NCBI GenBank assembly: GCA_947628925.1
Contig: CANRBU010000030.1
Location: forward strand, 1-10,594
Length of the DNA: 10,594 nucleotides
Direction of reading: 5' to 3'
From: an uncultured Clostridia bacterium
Lineage (GTDB): Bacteria > Bacillota > Clostridia > TANB77 > CAG-508
In this document: positions 6,325 to 10,594 of the stretch, one piece after another
How positions within the stretch are numbered: the first letter of the stretch is position 1
How the letters are laid out: each line of letters begins with the position of its first letter
The notes under the pieces: model-generated
Seen by the model: the letters and a program-made list of their open reading frames with translations, nothing else
Databases searched by the model: none
Told to the model about the DNA's origin: nothing
Position numbers and translations under genes: made by a program

Positions 6325-7351
6325 CTGTTTTTACAGTAATTATTTTAAGAATTTGTAAAAGCCCAATATACCCAAAAACAGGGTATAAGCCCTGAATTAA
6401 ATTTGAAAATCCGATTGTTGAAATAGGGATAGAAACACCACAAATTGCAATTAAAACTTTTCTTCTAGTTTTTTGACTTGTTTGCAAATTTTGAATAAAA
6501 CCTGTTCCTAAAGATATTGCCGTTGTAAGAATAGATGATAATATCATAATTCCATATACAATCTGCAGATATGGAAATTTTGTTGATATTGCATATGAAA
6601 TTGGCATTTCTAATGATTCAATATTTGTAATTCCTACCATTGTTACATACACACAAATTGCTAATATATTTGTTATAATACCAACTAATATAGCTATACT
6701 TGTTACACCTTTTTTCGTAATAACATTTTTTAAAGAAATCAAAATAGGAATAATCAAAATCATGTTATAACTAGTATATATGATGCTACTTATAAACCAA
6801 TTTGATTGTTTTGTAATTAAATAATCTTTTAAATTCAATATATTAGTATTTCTAATAGTTATGCAACCTATTATTAGAATAAATAGCATCAATGCTGGAA
6901 CAATTGCTTCACTTAATTTTAGTAACCCTTTCACTTCCTTAGATAATATCATAATACATAACACCGCTAATATGCTACTCCCTAGTATTTGTGGAATATG
7001 GAACTTTTCTGATAAATATGTTCCAAAACCTGCAATCATAATAAAAAAAGTAGCTAAGATAAAAGCATTTACAACAATATTAATTACATCAATAACACGT
7101 TTTTTTAATTTAGTGTTTGTGCCTATTATTGTTTCTAAAAATTGCTTGTAATTTTGGATATTATACTCAATTATAATCATAAAAACTTTATAAATGACCA
7201 AACCAAATAAAATACTAGAAATAACAATTCCCAGCATTCCTTTTAAACCATATGAAAAAAAGAAGAGGTAAATTTCTTGCCCTGATGCAAACCCCGCTCC
7301 TATGAGTGCCCCTATAATTACTAATGTTATTTTTAATATTTGCTTATACAT
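6311..7351 (-). CDS. YkvI-like multispanning membrane transporter
   Basis: This 346-aa integral membrane protein has about ten hydrophobic segments and almost no large soluble part. It resembles the YkvI family, distant relatives of the amino-acid/polyamine/organocation (APC, LeuT-fold) transporters. The first helix carries the glycine-rich unwound-helix motif GALIGAGFASGQE (14-26), the place where substrate and sodium or protons bind in that fold. Substrate is unknown. Length is typical. The ATG at 7351 is the first possible start: an in-frame TAA lies about 18 nt upstream. Its only ribosome-site-like stretch, GGGGTC, is the 3' arm of a terminator hairpin whose six Ts touch the ATG. Either expression depends on read-through from the ABC cassette or a transcript starts within the hairpin. 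The downstream gene has its own promoter inside the 3' end of this one. Confidence 0.8.
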   Translation of the reverse strand: MYKQILKITLVIIGALIGAGFASGQEIYLFFFSYGLKGMLGIVISSILFGLVIYKVFMIIIEYNIQNYKQFLETIIGTNTKLKKRVIDVINIVVNAFILATFFIMIAGFGTYLSEKFHIPQILGSSILAVLCIMILSKEVKGLLKLSEAIVPALMLFILIIGCITIRNTNILNLKDYLITKQSNWFISSIIYTSYNMILIIPILISLKNVITKKGVTSIAILVGIITNILAICVYVTMVGITNIESLEMPISYAISTKFPYLQIVYGIMILSSILTTAISLGTGFIQNLQTSQKTRRKVLIAICGVSIPISTIGFSNLIQGLYPVFGYIGLLQILKIITVKTVEKT

Positions 7352-7387
7352 AAAAAAGACCCCATTTTAGTATATGCGGTCTTTTTT
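7352..7387. terminator. Bidirectional-looking terminator abutting the ykvI start codon
   Basis: AAAAAAGACC (7352-7361) pairs perfectly with GGTCTTTTTT (7378-7387) around a 16-nt loop. On the minus strand it follows the GldG-like gene by 9 nt and ends in six Ts directly joined to the ATG of the ykvI-like gene (7351). The minus-strand 3' arm contains GGGGTC, the only ribosome-site-like bases for that ATG. A TATACT (7374-7369) in the loop has no good -35 box. Confidence 0.8.
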
Positions 7388-7396
7388 AATATATGC

Positions 7397-8914
7397 TTAT
7401 TTTTTTCTTCTTCTAATAAACCATACTACAGCTCCTGCTACAATAATAATACATGGTACTGTAAATATTATAGCCACTATAATATTATTTTCTGTTTCTG
7501 TTGCAGTATATGTTACTATTCCTGTACTTTTTCTTGCAACAATATCTTCTTCTCTGTTAGATAAATATGCAATTGAATTTAATACTACATCTTTATTTTG
7601 TCTATATCTGATTGCTGGATCTTGTGAATTTTGAGAAAGTGGAACATCTGAAATGAAATATGCTTCTCCAAAAATAATCAATTTTGAAGTTTTAGCTTGT
7701 TCCCCTGTTTCTTCATTCGCATCAGCTAAAGTTTTTGTCATCATTTGTCCAACTGTAAAGCTTGCTTGTTCTTCACCTTCTTGGTGTTCATCTGACATAA
7801 CATAGAAATTAGTCCTGAAAAATGCTTCATCACCTGTTTTTAGTAATTCTGTTTTTTCAACTTTTCTTTCTGTCAAAACTTCATCTTCTGCTGTATTAAT
7901 TTTAGTTGCATCAAGCAAAATCAAGCCTTCTGAATTCTGCAATTTTTGTGTTACCTCTGTACTTTGTACATCTGGTAATATATAATCTGGCATGTCTGAC
8001 AACATTTTATCTGCATCTGTTTCCATTATGATTCCTACATCAAATGGTTTAATTCCATATACATCTAACACTTTATTTATATTAGGTGTATCTAGTTTTT
8101 GAGCAGTTGCTGCTTGGAACCATAAAATATTTCCGCCTCTATTGATATAATCAATAATTGAATTTGTTGCAAGTTCATCAAAATCTTTTGAAGGCATTAC
8201 AATTACAAGTGTATCACAATCATCAGGCACTTTTCCAGTCGTTAAAATATCAACCGTTTCTACATCATTAACTTCATTTTGTAAATACATATCTAAATAT
8301 TGCAATCCATTACTCAATGATAAATTTGAATAACCTGTTAGAAAATATACTTTTGGAATGTCTGTTGTTGCAACTGATGTTATAGCTGATGTCAATTTTT
8401 CTTCTGCTACACTAATTGTTTCATATGTTGAATAATCATATGTCACTAAATCACTTGGACTTAAAACTTTAAATTTTTCACCACATTCTACAATAATTCC
8501 TGTTGTTCCTGTTGAAATTTCATATTTTTGTGCTATATCTGGTCTTTCACTTGCTTTTATTACTTCTACTTCAATATTTGGATTAACTTTTCCATATTGT
8601 TTTGCTAAATCTATAACTGTATCATCTTCTGAATATTCTATAAAATAAATCTTTACATTCTCTCCTATATATCTAACTTTGTCTTTGCTTTCTTGTGTAA
8701 GTGTAAATAGCTGTTCTTGACTAAAATCAATAGGTGTAAGTTCTAAACTTTCCATAAAAATATTGATTGCAAAAAATATTCCAATAATTATTGCTACAAG
8801 TAGAATTGTTTTGCTTCCATTGATAAGCCATTTTTTCTTAATAATTTCAATAAATTTATGAAATTTTTTCTCTTTTGTCTCTACTTTAATAAGTTCTTTG
8901 CTTTCTTTGTTCAA
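7397..8914 (-). CDS. GldG-like ABC transporter auxiliary protein
   Basis: This 505-aa protein has an N-terminal membrane helix (about 36-54), a large extracytoplasmic region (about 58-475), a C-terminal helix (about 478-498) and a basic RRRKK end. The extracytoplasmic part matches the GldG/ABC-2 auxiliary family: FTLTQESKDKV, a YFLTGYSN segment and a Rossmann-like GKVPDDCDTLVIVMPSKDF stretch. GldG is named from gliding Bacteroidetes, but relatives occur widely beside ABC-2 transporters in non-gliding bacteria, so gliding is not implied. The reading frame is open back to an ATG at 8977, inside the permease gene. The G-rich site GGGGGG, 6 nt before the TTG at 8914, marks the likely start, and this removes a 51-nt overlap with the permease gene and 21 residues that precede the helix. 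It is the third gene of the ABC cassette and ends at a terminator. Confidence 0.87.
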   Translation of the reverse strand: MNKESKELIKVETKEKKFHKFIEIIKKKWLINGSKTILLVAIIIGIFFAINIFMESLELTPIDFSQEQLFTLTQESKDKVRYIGENVKIYFIEYSEDDTVIDLAKQYGKVNPNIEVEVIKASERPDIAQKYEISTGTTGIIVECGEKFKVLSPSDLVTYDYSTYETISVAEEKLTSAITSVATTDIPKVYFLTGYSNLSLSNGLQYLDMYLQNEVNDVETVDILTTGKVPDDCDTLVIVMPSKDFDELATNSIIDYINRGGNILWFQAATAQKLDTPNINKVLDVYGIKPFDVGIIMETDADKMLSDMPDYILPDVQSTEVTQKLQNSEGLILLDATKINTAEDEVLTERKVEKTELLKTGDEAFFRTNFYVMSDEHQEGEEQASFTVGQMMTKTLADANEETGEQAKTSKLIIFGEAYFISDVPLSQNSQDPAIRYRQNKDVVLNSIAYLSNREEDIVARKSTGIVTYTATETENNIIVAIIFTVPCIIIVAGAVVWFIRRRKK

Positions 8915-8925
8915 CTTTCTCCCCC

Positions 8926-9612
8926 CTATTTTACACTTTTTCTTCTTTGCATAAATATAACTGTCAATAAAATACACATTGCTGTAAATGTTATGAATGT
9001 AACTGTATCTGCAATATCAATTTGCCCTTCTGTATAATTATAAAACATATTTACAAAAGAGAAACCACTTAGGCCTGCACTAAAATCACGAAATACCCAT
9101 GTAATAACAAAAAATGCTATTGATAAAATTCCTGCTATAATTTGGTTTTCCGTAATACTTGATGCAAATATTCCAAAAGAAATATAGCACATGCAAAATA
9201 GTAAAAATCCTATAAATGTTGCGATTGCAGTTGTGATGTGTGGCATTCCAAAATGACATATTATTGCAAAATACATAAGTGTTGCTATTTCTGTCATAAC
9301 TACAATGCTTAGTGCTGACAAAAATTTTGCTAGAACAATTTTTGTAATACCAACTGGAGATGTCAGCAATAGTTGCTCTGTCCCGGTTTTTCTTTCTTCT
9401 GCAAATGTTCTCATAGTAAGTAATGGTATAATAAATGCTAATACTAAAATAGTTGGCCAAGAAGAATATATATATTCAAAATTAACACTTCCATATCCTA
9501 AAACTGTAAAATAGAAAGATACACTAAATGCGATTAAAAATATTCCTATAAATATATACCCTATTGGTGTTGTAAAATAGGATCTAAATTCTTTTTTAAA
9601 TATTGCCCACAT
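8926..9612 (-). CDS. ABC-2 type transporter permease (GldF-like)
   Basis: This 228-aa membrane protein has six hydrophobic segments (about 18-38, 53-67, 94-118, 129-150, 156-176 and 202-221). The motif MRTFAEERKTGTEQLL (67-82) is characteristic of this ABC-2 permease branch and is thought to couple to the ATPase. The opening MWAIFKKEFRSYFTTPIGYIF is the usual amphipathic start of the family. Its ATG follows AGGAGG at 8 nt and overlaps the end of the ATPase gene by 17 nt, which implies translational coupling. The GldG-like gene starts 11 nt after its stop. Two copies, or this subunit plus another permease, would form the membrane channel. The transported substrate cannot be told from the sequence. 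Confidence 0.92.
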   Translation of the reverse strand: MWAIFKKEFRSYFTTPIGYIFIGIFLIAFSVSFYFTVLGYGSVNFEYIYSSWPTILVLAFIIPLLTMRTFAEERKTGTEQLLLTSPVGITKIVLAKFLSALSIVVMTEIATLMYFAIICHFGMPHITTAIATFIGFLLFCMCYISFGIFASSITENQIIAGILSIAFFVITWVFRDFSAGLSGFSFVNMFYNYTEGQIDIADTVTFITFTAMCILLTVIFMQRRKSVK

Positions 9613-10552
9613 CCTTGTTACCTCCTTCTATCAATTTCATAAATGCATCTTCAAGTGTTGCATCTTCTTTTTTCAATTCAAATATCGTAATATTTTCCTT
9701 AGCAAATTCTTGGAATACAAGTTTCCTTAAGTCAACATCTTCACTTGATTCCATAACATATTCTTTAGTTTTGTCTGTATTTTCTTTAAGTAATTTAATG
9801 TTTGTAATTTCTTTTATATTTTTTACTGCTTCATATATTTTGTTTTCATTATCTTCAACTGTTACATATACTGTATTTTTGCTAGATACCTTCGTTTCTA
9901 AGTTTTCAGGCGTATCTATTGCCACAATTTTACCTTTATTTATAATAATTACTCTTTGGCAAATTTGACTTACTTCTGATAAAATATGTGAACTTAAGAT
10001 AACAGTATGTGTTTTTCCTAGTTCTTTAATTAAGCTTCTGATTTCTGTAATTTGTTTAGGGTCTAAGCCTACAGTTGGTTCATCTAGGATAAGAACTTTT
10101 GGCTCTCCTACTAATGCTCCAGCCATACTAACTCTTTGTTTGTATCCTCTTGAAAGATTTTTTATTAACTTTTTTTCTACATCCTTTAACCCTGTTTGTT
10201 CTATAATTTTTTCTACTTTATCTATTTTTTCTCTTTTGTCTACTTTTTTTAGTTCTGCCATAAAACTAACAAATTCTTTTACTGTCATGTCAGTATATAG
10301 TGGTACACCCTCAGGCATATAGCCAATTTGTCTTTTTGCTTTTTTTGGTTTTTTTGATATGTCATATCCATCTACAAGAATTGTTCCTTCTGTTGGCTCA
10401 ATATAACCTGTTATCATATTCATTGTTGTACTTTTTCCTGCTCCGTTTGGACCTAACAAACCTACTATTTCACCGTCTTTTATTTCAAAGCTAATGTTTT
10501 CTACAGCAGTAACTTTTCCATACTTTTTCGTTACATCTTTTACTTGTATCAC
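9596..10552 (-). CDS. ABC transporter ATP-binding protein (GldA/CcmA-like)
   Basis: This 318-aa cytoplasmic ATPase powers the adjacent ABC-2 permease. Walker A is GPNGAGKST (34-42). The Q-loop position has YMPEG (78-82), with Glu in place of Gln, as is common in the GldA/NosF branch. The signature is LSRGYKQR (133-140), Walker B with catalytic Glu is VLILDEPT (153-160), the D-loop is GLD (162-164) and the switch is H189. A C-terminal domain of about 90 residues follows, usual for this branch. The start is GTG at 10552, 7 nt after AGGAGG. Gene order ATPase, permease (17-nt overlap), GldG-like protein shows a three-gene operon. No promoter is visible in the 42 nt to the window edge, so the operon may begin further upstream. 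Confidence 0.95.
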   Translation of the reverse strand: MIQVKDVTKKYGKVTAVENISFEIKDGEIVGLLGPNGAGKSTTMNMITGYIEPTEGTILVDGYDISKKPKKAKRQIGYMPEGVPLYTDMTVKEFVSFMAELKKVDKREKIDKVEKIIEQTGLKDVEKKLIKNLSRGYKQRVSMAGALVGEPKVLILDEPTVGLDPKQITEIRSLIKELGKTHTVILSSHILSEVSQICQRVIIINKGKIVAIDTPENLETKVSSKNTVYVTVEDNENKIYEAVKNIKEITNIKLLKENTDKTKEYVMESSEDVDLRKLVFQEFAKENITIFELKKEDATLEDAFMKLIEGGNKDVGNI

Positions 10553-10594
10553 GCCTACTCCTCCTTTTCCTTTTTTGCTCCTATGGATTTCCCT

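Noticed and set aside
8915..8977. N-terminal extension of the GldG-like protein from an ATG at 8977
   Set aside because: It would overlap the permease gene by 52 nt and lacks a ribosome site, while a G-rich site precedes the TTG at 8914.
511..10552. Alternative genetic code, because no gene ends in TGA
   Set aside because: All ten genes end in TAA or TAG, but that is a small sample in an AT-rich genome, and no frame reads through an internal TGA.

Overview
This window is AT-rich, with short intergenic gaps, strong AGGAGG-type ribosome binding sites and rho-independent terminators. Its gene content (LytR-CpsA-Psr protein, DacF-type carboxypeptidase, ComEA, desulfoferrodoxin, YkvI) points to a low-GC Gram-positive anaerobe, most likely a clostridial Firmicute. 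Desulfoferrodoxin-type superoxide reductase is typical of anaerobes. No long ORF reads through TGA, so the standard bacterial code applies. I see no phage, transposase, CRISPR or toxin-antitoxin genes. Apart from the tRNA at the left edge, the window looks like ordinary chromosome.

Layout. Positions 33-75 (minus) hold the 5' half of an initiator tRNA-Met behind a near-consensus promoter. The part after the anticodon stem is not tRNA-like, so the gene is interrupted (possibly by a group I intron) or broken. An AT-rich gap follows, then a monocistronic desulfoferrodoxin gene (plus) with its own promoter and terminator. Next come comEA (minus) and a divergent D,D-carboxypeptidase (plus). The carboxypeptidase converges on an LCP cell-wall ligase gene (minus), and the two share a bidirectional terminator. 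The rest is all on the minus strand. In transcription order it is a three-gene ABC-2 cassette (ATPase, permease, GldG-like auxiliary protein) that enters from the right edge, a terminator, a YkvI-like membrane transporter, then a two-gene unit of a membrane-anchored propeller-like protein (DUF5711-like) and a CvpA-family protein, and finally the LCP gene behind its own promoter.

How they work together. The carboxypeptidase trims peptidoglycan stem peptides. The LCP protein attaches anionic or other glycopolymers to the wall. CvpA, the propeller-like protein and the ABC/GldG complex are envelope proteins of uncertain function. The theme is cell-envelope maintenance plus an oxygen-defence gene (superoxide reductase) and one DNA-uptake gene. 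The least ordinary observations are the interrupted initiator tRNA, a terminator that runs directly into the YkvI start codon, an extra CxxC in the desulfoferrodoxin metal domain, and the conserved-looking but functionally open GldG-type and DUF5711/CvpA units.
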